64,000 bases of DNA from positions 2,070,027 to 2,134,026 of the forward strand of contig NC_054390.1 in NCBI RefSeq assembly GCF_001625195.1, given 5' to 3'. Shown one piece after another: positions 30,703 through 43,025 of this stretch. The notes beneath the pieces were generated by a model. The model had not been told where the DNA came from, made no database searches, and saw only the letters and a list, made by a program, of their open reading frames with translations. Origin of the DNA: Drechmeria coniospora (taxonomy: Eukaryota > Ascomycota > Sordariomycetes > Hypocreales > Ophiocordycipitaceae). Numbering within the stretch: the first letter of the stretch is position 1; each line of letters starts with the position of its first letter. A program made the translations under genes and the position numbers.

Positions 30703-32060
30703 ATGGATTCCACTAAGGAAGGTCAGGCCACCAAAACACCCATTATATCGGAACTTAAAGCAATTATTTAAAGGCAACAACTGCAGTATAATAATCTTTC
30801 CAATCGGTTCAACTAACTTACGGAATAATTAAACAATACTATTATACCAATTCAAAAACGCCTTAATAAAATAAAGCTCAAATACATACCTATCCAAGGA
30901 ATCCCAATATACAGTAGTAGTACTACTACTACTAAAGTAACTAATTTAAGCTCCAATATTAAGCTATCCAAGAAGGTATTCTTATTCCTAGAGTATACTA
31001 AGCTTAAAGATACCAAGAACTTTAACTTATAGGAATAATTACTTTCTATTTAATATAGTTCCCTTTGCCTAAAGGAATTTCTGAAAAACCTATTAATTGC
31101 TATTAGTTACTTATATTACAATTAATACTCCCTGCTTATACTACTTTGGGATAGCTATTCTAAGGGCCCGTAAGTATTAATTATATAGATTTACAACCCA
31201 ATAAATACCTATCTATTGCTAAAATAATGGTACTTAAAGGGCCAGGCAGCCTAACATTGCAATCTCTACAATTCCTACTACAACCTTATACTTAAAGGGT
31301 ACAAAGGAATACTTAAGGCGTTTAATTTAGAATTCAACAGCTGCCTTACCTAACTTTAACTTGCTAGAGTAAGTATCGACCCTTTGGATTAGGTAAATCG
31401 ATACCTTATAACTATTGGTCCTGTTTTCTTACAATAGGCTGCAATACAACGCAATAATCTCTAAACCAATACTGTCTTAGGGATTAATACAGTATCCCTC
31501 AACCTGCAATACCTTTAGACTAACTTACTAAAAGAACATTAAAATCCTAATAGTCCTAGTTTCCAAGCATTCAGTTACAGAATAACTTAACTACCCAAAA
31601 CACTAGTCAATAGGTCTACTAGACCCAGTTTGTAATACATATGGGGAGGTGTGCCCATATGGACAATAGACCAGTTAACCGCTCGACCAAATGGCCAAAC
31701 TGTCAAAAAATCCGCCAGTATTGTAACACATATAGGGAGGTGTGCCCATATGGACAATAGACCAGTTAACCGTTCGACCAAATGGCCAAACTGTCAAAAG
31801 ATCCGCCAGTATCCGCACTTAGTGCGGGTACTGCACCTCACATTCGCTTATAAGGCCTACACGCCTGTAGCGCGCCTTACACAGTTAACCTAACCGACCC
31901 AACCGACCCAACCGACCCAATCGACCCAATTAACCCAACCGACCCAACCGACCCAAACGATACAATCAAACCAAAAACAACATACTAAATAAGGGTACTA
32001 CTAGTTTCCTAACTAGTAACTACAGCCTATCCATTAGCTATATAGGGTTACCTAATTCCT
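30703..32060 (+). pseudogene. gag: C4 gag remnant
   Basis: Begins with a true ATG at 30703 (MDSTKEGQ), the only Cop-A gag start in the window not changed to ATA. In-frame TAA/TAG follow after about 20 codons. The YTKLKDTKNFNL core is near 30990-31030. It is interrupted by the 251-bp LTR-D (31631-31881) and ends in the Asp-Pro repeat at about 31890-31965. Confidence 0.78.
31631..31881. mobile_element. LTR-D: 251-bp solo LTR-like insertion
   Basis: Runs from TGTAATACATATG to CGCCTTACA, with 5-bp termini TGTAA/TTACA. It is flanked by CAGTT (31626-31630 and 31882-31886) and absent from the aligned site in C1, so it is a clean insertion. The TG/CA ends and 5-bp duplication suggest a solo LTR or a very small LTR element; coding strand unknown. 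Inside are two 91-bp direct repeats (31631-31721 and 31722-31812) that differ mainly by transitions, then CCGCACTTAGTGCGG. It is much less RIP-damaged than its host. Confidence 0.83.
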
Positions 32061-32089
32061 ATTAGGAATTAGATACCAACTCTAATTCC

Positions 32090-32560
32090 GAACAAGACTT
32101 AGTACTATTACCCGATTTAGGGAATATTAGTATAATATATTGTATTAATAATACCAATACGTATCGAATGGGCCTACTTTACGATACTGGCTCAACTTGT
32201 CATTTGGTTAATAACCGGCTTAAGTTTATAACTTTTCGACCTATTGCAAAATCCTAAGCAAAACCAATTACAATAGGAGGCGGTCCAATTTATCCCAAAG
32301 GTATTAGCTATACTGAATTTACTGTACTAATCCATACCAATCCATCTGTCTACAGTACTCTTATTTTACAAGAAGTACTATACATTCCGAAACTGGAAGT
32401 CAGTATTATTAGTAGAATTCGCCATTATACATCTGGAGGAACCCTTATTAAGGAACATCTATATAACTCAAAGCGATAGTTATACGGACTCCTCAATTTC
32501 CAGAAACACAGCTTCTTCCTACAATAGCAAGGTCAACAAACGCCCTATCTAATAAAATCA
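32090..32560 (+). pseudogene. C4 protease remnant with intact D-T-G
   Basis: Contains LLYDTGSTCHLVNNRLKF near 32175-32225, the only copy in the window with the complete D-T-G triad. It continues with YPKGISYTEF and LYIPKLEVSIISRIRHY as in the sister copies. Stops occur on both sides. Confidence 0.86.
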
Positions 32561-32649
32561 AATACTTCCTACTCTAGCTACTACAATAGCTACGGAATTA
32601 CAGTTAAAATTCCCTCCCAACCCCCCCCTTGGGCTTCCGAAACAGAGGA

Positions 32650-32868
32650 TTGGTCGGTACCTTCCCTAGTGCCTCGGTCGGCACCTTCCCCGGTACCTCG
32701 GTCGGTACCTTCCCCGGTACCTCGGTCGGCACCTTCAACGGTGCCTCGGTCGGCACCTTTAACGGTACCTTAGTCGGCACCTTCCCCAGTGCCTCGGTCG
32801 GCACCTTCAACAGTACCTCGGTCGGCACCTTCCATAGTGCCTCGGTCGGTACCCAGATCGGTACCTAG
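32650..32868 (+). repeat. 24-bp coding minisatellite in C4
   Basis: About nine units around CCTCGGTCGGCACCTT, encoding PRSxPxxV in the pol frame. The order of unit variants differs from C1. Confidence 0.9.
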
Positions 32869-33034
32869 CCTAACTATTAGTTCGGCTATACCAAGGGACC
32901 TTACTAAGGTTACCTTATTTAAAGACCCTATAGAAGACCCAATTTTTATAAAGGCAATAGATCAACTAGTAGTCCCAACTACTAGTCCTAAGGAGCAAGC
33001 CCTTCCGACTACTCGTTCGGAATCTAACAACTAG

Positions 33035-34765
33035 TCCTACTAAAGACTATTACAATAAGCGGGCATTTAGTACATTCGACTAAAATACATTAGTCTCCTA
33101 CTCTTAAAAAAGACCAATAGTATTACTACTAGGCTGCCTTTTCGTCTATTCAGGCTGCCGATTTCCAATACCTTACCTATATTTAGGCCAAATCCACTAA
33201 ACGATAGTCTAGGGATCCTATCGATAATCCAGACTACGTTCTTAATTTAATTGCAGGTAATATATTTGGGATTCGACCAATATCCTATAATCGTAAGTCT
33301 ATAGGTCTTATACTAATTAACCGAAAATCCCGCTTCCGTTAGGTATTAATCCTACCCAATAAAGAGGGATTAACTATTCTCTAGGCTATTCGGAATCTCT
33401 TTAAAAGCCTTAAATAATAGTCTTAAAATGAAAAGGGGAAATACCTCTTGGAATAAAGGGGTAAAATAGGAAGGGTGCGCAGTGGAAGTTCAGTTGCACG
33501 GACTATCCAAAATGGATATCAATCGATGCTGTTAGTAACAGCAGGAAGTGCACCAGTTAGTAACTGGGCAGGGAATACAGATTTGAACAAGTCAAATAGT
33601 AGTGCTAAGGGACAATTCAGAAAAGAAAGACTGTTGTGTTTCTTGTGCTTGCTTGCGCGCGTGCGTGTGTTCAGCGTACGTCTTGTGTGTGTGTTGTACC
33701 TAACTATCTAAGAGTGTAGGAAAGGGAGGACCATTTTATACCTGAGAGGTAGTACCTCAATCAGTGCAATGTGCACGTGTTGGAATTCTGTCTGATTCCA
33801 TACAATGCATCTCCGAACAATCTGCTTGCATTCAATGCAGCTCCAAATACTCTGGTTGAGTCATACTGCAAGTTGGTTGCAACTAGCAGGGTTGATCAGT
33901 ATTAGGGTTCGGTCGCGACAGTACAGCAGCAGTGCTGCAGTAGTCGAGTGGGCCAGTAGTAGTACTGCTGGCAAGCAACTGCTAGTTGCAGTTGGGTGGG
34001 TCCTTCCGCGCAACAGTAGTACTGTTGGCGGGCAACTACTAGTAGTAGTTGGGAGCGCGTCAATTGACGGCCCGATCAATGATCTTGCTTGGTTGACCAA
34101 GTACCACTTTGCACGTGACGTGCGACAGTAGTAAATTGGCTGGGCAGTAGTACTGCCATCAATTGTACCAAGTCGGAGCGAGGAGAATTTGCATAGCAAG
34201 TGCAATTCGTTAACTCGATATACTACCTGTACGTGCAGTACAGTGGTAGTATATGGGCAAATAGTAGTACTGCTGCCCGGTGTTGCAAATGGCAACACAT
34301 AGGATAGTATCCTATTTGGGTAGTCTTACTAGTATAAATACCAGTAATTTTAACAAATAGTATAACTGTTACCTAAAACAGTTATTTTTGGACAAGGGTA
34401 CCGAAATTAATATATTGCTCTAGACTTAGTTAGGTAAGAAAGGAATTCTATTCAATACATCTTGCCCGTATACGCCCGAATTAAACGGACTTACCGAACG
34501 GTCTATATAAGTTATCCTAGACCGACTACGTACAATAATAATCTGGGTAGGCCTTTTACTTTTCCTTTAGTCTACCGTTCTTCCTGCTATAGTTAATCTT
34601 GTTAACTATACTGCAATTTCGAACCGGGATTTAAGTCCCTACCAATTACTAAAGTAGGAATTATAGGGACTAAAAATGCTACTAAATCTTACGGCCTATA
34701 AGGCTATTAGTACATATTGCAAAGTCCTAATTCCTTATTAAAAACGGATTTAAAGTACCAAACTG
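33035..34765 (+). pseudogene. C4 integrase remnant, split by solo LTR
   Basis: Upstream part to 33420 holds the finger remnant (H-I-R-L-K-Y) and the GLILINRKSRFR strand. After the solo LTR (33421-34355) the AATAG duplication resumes the frame with KQLFLDKGTEI and the YTPELNGLTERS segment near 34480-34500. The NLTAYKAIS tail lies near 34690. The joined order matches C1 at 4070-4850. Confidence 0.85.
33421..34355 (-). mobile_element. Solo Cop-A LTR (-) in C4 integrase
   Basis: 935 bp on the minus strand, flanked by AATAG (33416-33420 and 34356-34360). It is little damaged: palindromes such as CGTCAATTGACG and the GTTACTAAC pair are intact. A 78-codon and a 145-codon frame inside are LTR sequence, not genes. 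Confidence 0.95.
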
Positions 34766-35035
34766 GTATCTCGCACAGAACTAGTAAGGCTACTAGCTAC
34801 ACTAGGTTCCAAAATATACCTTATATATATGCCTTCTAGGAGGTCGGTTACAAAAACTACCTTCCTGAAAATCCTAGAAGGTATTGGCCCTATCTCCTAA
34901 GGGCTCCCCCGACTACTAAGTCCTAGTGTTAAAGGACTAGAGTTAGAGGGGGAAATTGAGATAGTAGATTTAACTACTACTATCTTACAAAGCAACTCTA
35001 GTCCCCTAACACCTAGGGAGACAAAGGGGGCTACT

Positions 35036-35105
35036 AGTCCTACTAGGACTAGTAGGTTGCAAGAGGCCAACGGACCGACTAGTCCTACTAGGACTAGTAC
35101 TACAG
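35036..35105 (+). repeat. 45-bp repeat in C4 (single unit)
   Basis: One RLQEANGPTSPTRTS unit plus flanking half units, against four in C1 and five or more in C6. Integrase-RT linker length is therefore variable within Cop-A. Confidence 0.88.
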
Positions 35106-35219
35106 AGGGGGTCCTAGCCCAACCAATAGAGGATCTACTAGATACCTCTCTTCTAGATAAACCTGAATTAGAAGATAATTCTAATTCAGTAGATTTCAAC
35201 CTAGCATATTGGATTAAGG

Positions 35220-35759
35220 ACCTATACTACCAAGCTAAGGCAAAGCAACTACTAGTAAGTAGTAAGCCTACTAGCTGGAAGCAGGTACTTAAATTAAACA
35301 ACAAAGACCAGTAGATAAGTGCTATATTCTTTAAATTTCAGCAACTTATCCAGGCAGGGGTATTTTACTTTATTCCCTTTTAAGAAATACCAACTAGTAG
35401 ACGGCTTCTCAAAAGCCATCTTATCCTATAAGTCAAAAAGGACTAGCAAAACAATCCCATTAAATTTAAGGTACATTTAGTAGCCAAAGGATTTATATAG
35501 ATTAAAGGTCTTAACTACTTAGAGACCTTTGCAGCTATAAGTATTCTACCTACCTAAAGGATACTACTAGCTCTTACTGCCCAGAACAATTAGTATATTA
35601 AATAAATTAACTTTATTAGTACTTTCCTTAACAGTAAGCTACCTAAAGTTAATTTCCTTAAAATGCCTAATGGACTAGAAGCATTTATTAGTCTTAATAA
35701 GACTAATAACCTAAGCAATTAACTAGCTAAGCTAAGCTATAACCCAATAGTTAAATAAG
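35220..35759 (+). pseudogene. C4 RT remnant, part 1
   Basis: RVT_2 start through the motif A region and KLPKVNFLKMPNGLEAF. It is interrupted at GCATT (35760-35764) by Gypsy G3 and resumes at 43202. Confidence 0.87.
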
Positions 35760-35764
35760 GCATT

Positions 35765-35935
35765 TGTTATAGTATCGGGCTTAGCCCGATATAGGAGAAC
35801 GAAGGGAACCAAGGGACCCACTAGGAGGAACGCATACAACTAGAAGCCCTAGTTGTTAGGTAGTTTTCCCTCCTTTAAGTCTTTTAATAAACATTATTGA
35901 GAGTCCTAGAGCAGTCGCCTAGCGACTCCGTAATA
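35765..35935 (+). repeat. 5' LTR of G3
   Basis: 171 bp, TGTTATAGTATCGGGC to CCGTAATA. It starts with the hairpin ATCGGGCTTAGCCCGAT and contains AAGTCTTTTAA (35877-35887), the self-primer. Confidence 0.94.
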
Positions 35936-35936
35936 T

Positions 35937-35947
35937 TTAAAAGACTT
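35937..35947 (+). other. Self-priming PBS of G3
   Basis: TTAAAAGACTT, one base after the LTR, is the exact complement of AAGTCTTTTAA at 35877-35887. Both strands of the pairing differ from Gyp-1 but remain matched, which is strong evidence for selection on the pairing. Confidence 0.82.
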
Positions 35948-35996
35948 TACTTATACCGGTTAGGAGGAAGGAAAAGCCTAACTATCGTAAGTCAAA

Positions 35997-38900
35997 ATAG
36001 ATAAGGGGAAGCCTAAAGAAATTAACCTCTAGTAAGTTATAGAGGACTTTATAGCAAAAGTCTATACGGAGTTTGGCCGAATATACGCCTAAATGGAAAC
36101 GTACTCTATATAAATCTTAGCTCTACAGAAGAATAAGCAGCAATAGGTACAGCAAGACCTAGGGCATTCGTCGGCCCAGCCAATAGACACCTTAACAATC
36201 GACCCCTAGCAGGAGCGGACCGGGGATAAGTCGGGCATACTACGGGCCTATATTAAACGCAAACCGATTCCGGTCGGGGACCCGTACGATAGTAACAAGG
36301 GCACCTTTGCAGCCTGGAAGTTCTGCATAAACCGCAAGCTCTAAGTGGATAAGGACTTTATCGGGTCCGCCTAGGACTAATGGATCTTTATTTAGCAAAA
36401 CCTCTCGGCCAAAGTCTAGCGATAAGTTATAACGTACTTCAAAAAAGGCTCCCGCATCGGTTACGACCCGTTCCAATTCCTAACATACCTCAAATCGGCT
36501 TACAGCAACCCTTACCGCTAGCGACTAGCGGTTATCGAACTAAAGGACATTAGGCAAAGGACGTTAGAGTCGTTCCTAGCGTTCCTTATACGCTTCGAAG
36601 AGAAGCTTATACTAGCAGGAGGGATACATTAGCCTAGCGAGGTAAAACTTATAAAGCTCCGTATTGGGCTAACTAAGAGAATAAGGGACTATATCCTTTG
36701 GCGGGGGACTATAATAAACAACTACAATAAGGCGGTTAATGCATATAAACGAATTGCATCCGAAATAGAATCGCAACACATAAAGGATAAAATTAGGGAC
36801 CAAGGCAGGCCCGGCCAGGGGACGGCCAAGGTAACCCCCCAACCCGACAAGGACGGTAATACCCTAATATTAGGGGTCAATACAGCAGGCTCTAGGGCTA
36901 CGGCCGGGCCTAAGGCGGCTACGACTAGACCGACAACAAAAACGAACTAAGGCCAAGGCGGGCCCCAACAGTAGGCGAAATAGGTTATACGGGAAGAGAG
37001 AAATAAGCATAGGGCGGCCGGTATATATATCCGCTACAGGGAGGGAGGCCACTACATCCAACAATACCTATAATAAGCCGTAATCCTATATACCCTAGGG
37101 ACAAGTATTTAGGCCGCTTATAGGGAAGAATATATTTGCAAGGAATTAAAGACTAAGGAAAAGGAGGGAAACAAGGCGCCTTTAAGCTAAGTCTCGCTTA
37201 AAGGCACTAAGGGTTTACAGGTAAGCGGACTATAAGGAACTAAGGGAATTAGGAGACCAAGTTTAAAAAGATTATACTAAGGATAAATAAACCACCCTTT
37301 CTTATTGCTATACTTATAAATTCTATAAGGTTCCTTAATATTTAAATTAATAGCAGCTACAACTACTATAGGGCTATTAGCAAAAGGATAGCCCAATACC
37401 TACAACTTAAGCTTATCCCTCTCCCAACAAAATAGCTACTCCAAACGGCTATTATAATATCTCGGCGGAATACAGGCAATACCCTCGCCTACCCTACAAT
37501 AACTAATATAGTCCGTACGATAATCGATATAAATAGCTAGAAGAGCCTAATACTACTATACGTTATCCTAGGCCTAAGTCGAGACGCTATACTAGGCCTA
37601 CTATAGATAGAATACCGACGGGTAACCCTAAATGCAATAAATCGGACTCTTATAATCGGGGCGGTAGGTAACCAAATCGTACAAGCAAATAACATTTACC
37701 CTCCCGACGGATCCCAAGAGGTACACCTTATACTAGTACAAACCTTTTTACGGAAACAACAGGGAGTACTAGTAGTAATAAGCTTACAAGAAATAGCAAC
37801 AAAACTACAAAAAACAGCGCTACAAGCATTCGGAAGCATAAATACAATAACAATAGCCCTACCTACTCTCCCGGTAGCCCTCCAAGACTATACTAACCTT
37901 TTCGATAAGGAACAGGCCTTAGGCCTACCACTACGCTAGGGCTCCTAAGACTACTATATCCAACTATAACAAAACGATAAGGGAGAAACGCTATAGCTAC
38001 CCTAGGGTCTACTATACAATATACTACAAGACTAACTACTCAAAGTCCGCAAGCAGATTATAGACCTACTAAATAAGGGATAGATACGGGTAAGTTCGTT
38101 AGTAGTAGTAGTACTAATACTACTTACTAAGAAAGAAAACGAAGGATAGAGGCTATATATAGACTACCGGGCCCTAAATAAGATTATACAATAGGACTAT
38201 TACTTACTCCCGCTAGTTAAAGAAACGCTCTACTTACTCTTAGGGGTACGCTAGTTTACCAAACTAAACGTACGAGCAGCATTCTATAAGTTATATATAG
38301 CACTAGGAGACAAACCGCTTACAGTATTCCGTATATAATTTAGTCTATTTAAATAGTTAGTCTATCCCTTCGGCCTAGCCGGAGCACCGGCTTTATTCTA
38401 GAGATATATCAACAGGGTATTACAGGACAAATTAAGGGAGTAGGTTACAGCCTATCTAGATAATATCCTAATCTATACCTCCGGATCGAAGGCCGACTAT
38501 ATTACTAAGGTTAGGGAAATCCTTAAGCAGCTCCAGGTAGCCGGTCTTTACCTAAATCTCAATAAGTATACATTTACAATAACAGAAGTTAAATACCTTG
38601 GGTTTATTATCTAAGCAGGCGTTAAGGTTAGGCCTAACCCAGCGAAAATTGCTACAATTTAAGAATAACAACTACCTACTAAGGTAAGGGGGATCAAGAG
38701 CTTCCTAGGCTTTACGAACTTCTACCGCAAATTTATTCCCAATTTTACAAGCCTTATAGAACTACTTATAACCCTTACAGGGAGGGGTATACTATTTCGC
38801 TAGGGACCCGAAGAAGATATAGCCTTCCAATCCCTTAAGCATACCTTTTCGTTATACCCAATCCTAGCATAATAGGACCTAGATAGGAAGACTCTTATTA

Positions 38901-41190
38901 AGACCGATTACTTAGGTAAGGTACTAGGCGGATACCTCTTGCAAATTAATAGCAAGGGGGTCCTACAACTAATAGCCTACTACTTAGCTAAACTTATACT
39001 AGCAGAAAGGAATTATACAATTTACAATAAGGAACTCCTAATAGTTATTAGCTATCTTAAGGCATAGTCGGTAGACCTACAAGGCGTTACGGAACTATTT
39101 ACTATTCTAACGGACTATAAGAACCTTAAATACTTTACCAAACTGCAGGAGATATCGGAACGATAGGTACAATAGGCGGAAGTCCTTACAAACTTCAATT
39201 ACTCGCTACAGTACAGACCGGGCTTATAAGCATAACGGCCGGATGCACTCTTGCGTTAGGAATAGGACAAGGAGGACGCGCTACGCCTAGGATAAATACT
39301 TCGGCCGGTATTAATCTCTATACTGCAAGAGGCACCGAAAGGCCAACCCGCGCAAGAAGGTCCTAACGCCTAGGACACCCAGAATATAGCAATTACAAAT
39401 ACGGGTACAGATCGAGCGAATACAGGAACAGACCGGGCCCGGGCCGGCTGCAAAGTACTAAGTACCTAAGACATAATAGCTATAAACATAGGGGCGGACC
39501 GGGCCCGTCCAGAGACGGAAGGGGGATAGGGAGCTATTAATACATCCTAACTGCTCCCAGCAGTATAGGAACTACTCCTAGTAGTATAGGGACCAATAGG
39601 GAGGGAGATACTATTTCTACAGAATACGCTAGCCGGCCGACTGCTCTTCCCGGAACCCTACCTACAGGAATTATAGGACTAAGCGTTACAAAACAATACA
39701 ATATACAAAGCTTAACGATAAGCAGTAGCAATAAGCGCGCGGAAATTCCTAGCAGAAGCAAAAACAAAAGAACAAACGGCCGATTATACTATTAGTACCT
39801 ATAGCGCAATATACTATAGGGGACGCCTATAGGTACCTACCTAAGAACTACTAATAACGCAAATAATACAATAGGTATACGAATTACCTATATCGGGCCA
39901 CCCTAGTCGTAATAGAACATTCCGCGTACTTTAGCGGGACTTCCACTGGAATAGTATATTATAGGATATAGTACGGTATATTTAGAATTGCTACTACTAC
40001 CGGAGCTGCAAGAGCCATTTATAAAGATAGGGACTCCTACAGCCAATCCCCCCGCCAGACCGTTACTAAAAGCAGATATCGATCGACTTTATAACCGACC
40101 TACTAATATAGAACGATAAGGACCCCTAATTCTTAATAGTTATTACAAACCGCCTCTCTAAATTTATCTAACTTAAGGCAATAACTATAATAAGCGCAAA
40201 GGCTTATGCGGAACGGTTTAAGACCTATTAGTAGCAATTTAGGGGTTTTCCCGCCTAGATTATAACAGATCGGGGATCAAACTGGCTTAGTAAGTTCTAG
40301 ATATCCCTATACTCCCTTATTAGTATAAAGTAACTCCTATTAACTTTATATTACTCCTAGACGGATAGGGGCACCAAAAGGGTAAATTAGGAAATTTAAG
40401 CTACCCTAAGGATCCTAATCTCGTTTAAGCAGTTCGACTAGCCGGCCTACCTAGCCGCCTACCAGCTGGCCCTAAATAATAGGGAGTCTTTAGTTATAGG
40501 AGTCAGCCCAAACAAGCTATTATTAGGCTACAAAATCGGTACAATACTAAGGGTAAAGGACAACCAGGCAAGCATAACAATACTAAAAGGGAGGGCTATT
40601 GCTTTCCTATAATACCTAAGGGAAGGAATAGAAATTATATAAGCAGCTATTGCCTTTATACAATAACGCTTATATAAGTCGGTAGTAGCTTTAGGTCGCC
40701 CAGCAGAAAAGTTCTAGGTAGGCAATAAGGTCTAGCTTAGCCTTAAATATATTAAAACCAATAGGCTATACAGGAAGCTAGACTAGGTTACTTCTAAGTT
40801 TATAGTACTAGCAGTACTAATACTACTTATAGTAATACTAAATATTCCTTAGGGCTTACACCCTACCTTATATATAAACCTTATCGAAAGGGTAGTAAAC
40901 GACCCCTTACCCAGTTAGGTAGTACGGAATTCGGAGCCAGGCCTACTACTAGTCCAAGATAAGGACGGTACCTTGCAAGAGGAATACTAAGTTAAACGCA
41001 TCCTCGCTACAAGGGGGGCCTAAGGCTAAGGGGGATAACGCAATACCCTTATAAAATAGCTAGGTTACAAACAACTAACCTAGGAACCGATAGAGGCTCT
41101 AGTACAAACGGAAGCCCTAGAGGAATTTACGCAGTAATAGGGAGATCCCTATACAAATAGCAGAGCGCGGGTAAGCCGTAAAACGAAACG
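35997..41190 (+). pseudogene. G3 gag-pol remnant
   Basis: The start reads ATA at 35997. Gag keeps RKPIPVGDPYD, TFAAWKF, FQFLTYLKSAYSNPYR and RFEEKLILAGG, aligned with G2. The zinc knuckle near 37025-37070 has its Cys codons as Tyr but keeps the His. Protease is near 37340; RT about 38090-38640 with L-N-V-R-A-A-F, YPFGLAGAPA and the catalytic Y-L-D-N. RNase H lies about 38900-39180 (TDYKNLKYF) and integrase about 39780-40780. A chromodomain (IEAL after LGYKQLT) sits near 40980-41110. Right limit approximate. Dead by stops and by D to N at the RT centre. Confidence 0.88.
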
Positions 41191-41445
41191 TAAAATTTCG
41201 ACTATACTAAAGGAAAAAATTAGCCCCAGAGCGCCCCTAACAAGGGCCCAACCCAACACTACTACTACGGATATACGCTAGCCGTACTACTTAGACTTAT
41301 CGGTCTCTGTATCCTCCTTACTCTCGTCCTCCTCGGTATCCTCCTCGGGGAGGGTCTCGAAACTATCCGTTACAGTACTCGGGCGGGGGCAGGACGTAAC
41401 TAAGGGGAGCGGGGGCGGGGGTACAAAACGAAGGCGCTAAGCGAC

Positions 41446-42393
41446 TTAGGCGATATAAGGGGCGGAGGCAATAAGGTAGCGCAACAGAGTCGCATTAGCT
41501 ACACAGGACGAGCGCGACCTACTGCAATTGCAGGCAACGCAGGGAGTAAAGGGGGCAGGATAGCGTACCAAGGGGGAACCGCTAGCGCAAGACTTACGCA
41601 ACTTATAGATATTGCAGCGCATTTTGGCTAAAGTAGCTACCAACTCGGTACTAACGCCCTCCTACGCCTACTAACGGCGGACGAGGCCGCGTACGTTACT
41701 CTAGATACCCGTTAGGGCCCAAGCCACGCCCTAGGCAAATACGCCAAGCTGCATGCTCGGTATAGCGCTAGAACGGCTACCCGCTCGAGTCGGGGTTAAG
41801 GCGTTAGCGGTAAGGACGAGGGTGCAGTTCGGGTCGTTATCGTTATCGGCAGCGGTAGGGGGAGAGACAACACCCGGTACAAGGGCAAGGGTATAGGCAG
41901 GGCGCACGGGAGCAGGCTCTATCTCGGCCAAAGCTAGGGTGCAAGCCCAAACCCGGCCTAGGGCTAGAAACTCAGGCGATAGGACAGCGCAAGCGCCCGG
42001 TACGGCCCCGACCTTAGGGCGGGCCTTAACTAGGATATAGACGTTACGCTAGGCGCAAGCACGAAGGTCGCGTAGGGCGCAATACAGTTAAGGGCGCGCA
42101 GCGAACAAATGCAGTACCTAGACGCATTTAGCGTACGCATACGCGTATATACGGCAGCTAGCACTACGGCCCGGTACGCAGTCGTTACGGCCGCTAGTAA
42201 CGAGGCAATTAACGCAGGGGAGGCACATTCCGCGCACCTCCTCCGGAGGTGCAAACTCCTTATCGGAGGAGTTACCCTCTACTAGGTATTCGCCTAGAGC
42301 GCAATAGCAGTCCGACTTATTGGTATAGTAGCCATAACGAGGGCCCGAACCGTATCCAGAAGGGGGGGGAGGAGCACCCGCGGCAGTAGATAT
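41446..42393 (-). pseudogene. Opposite-strand accessory gene of Gyp-2 (G3)
   Basis: Antisense to pol, same position as in G2. The start reads ATA at 42391-42393, aligned to the ATG of G2 (ISTAAGAPPPP against MSTAADTLPPPP). The frame keeps VEGNSSDKEF, then the cysteine motif as C-x2-C-x11-C-x7-C with a Tyr at the fifth position (TGC to TAC type) and the sixth Cys six residues on. Further in the same frame are VLTANALTPTRAG (41731-41931) and a Cys/Ser/Arg-rich segment (41446-41643). The proline-rich tail of G2 is not obvious. Two diverged families retaining the same antisense frame argues that it is a real gene. Confidence 0.75.
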
Positions 42394-42899
42394 AATAGCG
42401 GTAGTAGTAGCAACAAAAAGGTAAATAAGTCCTCTACGAGAGAGGAGCAATAGCAGTAAGAGTAGGATTAATAGTTCCTATCGTTACTAGCTTATCAGCC
42501 AACGGCCCGAAGGATATACGGAACGGCCCTAACGAGGAAGCAGCAACCTACCTTACGGGGGAGGAACAATAGCAATAGGGGAGCAGGTACAATAGGAGGC
42601 GGCAAAGGAGTTAACAACAATCGTACGGCAAGAAGCTAAAAAACGGGTAGGTACAATAGTTAAAGGAAAGAGGAACGAGAAGTATAACAGAACGGGAACG
42701 GAGAAGGTAATATAGAGGGAGTAGTAAGGGGGAAAAGCAGGGTAACGCCAGGCGCCTTAGGCACCCGGCAAGCACCCGGTAAACACCCAAGGAGGGGACA
42801 GAACGGGGTGGAATTAGTTACCCCAGGTAACCAGTAAACCCTAAATAGGGGACAATACGGGGAGGAGACTGCGTACGCTAAGCACCCGACGAATACCCG

Positions 42900-42926
42900 A
42901 AAAAAAAAATAAAAAAAATAAAAAAA
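42900..42926 (+). repeat. Interrupted A-tract of G3
   Basis: Three runs of A separated by single T residues, in the place of the A-tract of G1/G2. Confidence 0.85.
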
Positions 42927-43025
42927 ATTCGGGGGAGCTACGGATTGGGAAAACCAGCCTTAGGAAGGGCGGTTTAGCTACGGCTACAGCTAGACTTTAC
43001 TTCGAACGGGTGGAGCGAGACGGTA

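Noticed and set aside
33475..33711. 78-codon frame MRSGSSVARTIQNGYQ recurring in five Cop-A LTRs
   Set aside because: Antisense to the LTR, no ATG at the start, and recurrence is explained by the repeated LTR itself.
33861..34298. 145-codon and 108-codon ORFs inside Cop-A LTRs (also 47041-47534, 3242-3568)
   Set aside because: They lie wholly within LTR palindrome arrays, appear on both strands, and have no coding signature.
36240..36476. Minus-strand 78-codon ORF in G3
   Set aside because: Shadow of the gag frame, which aligns with G2 gag on the plus strand.
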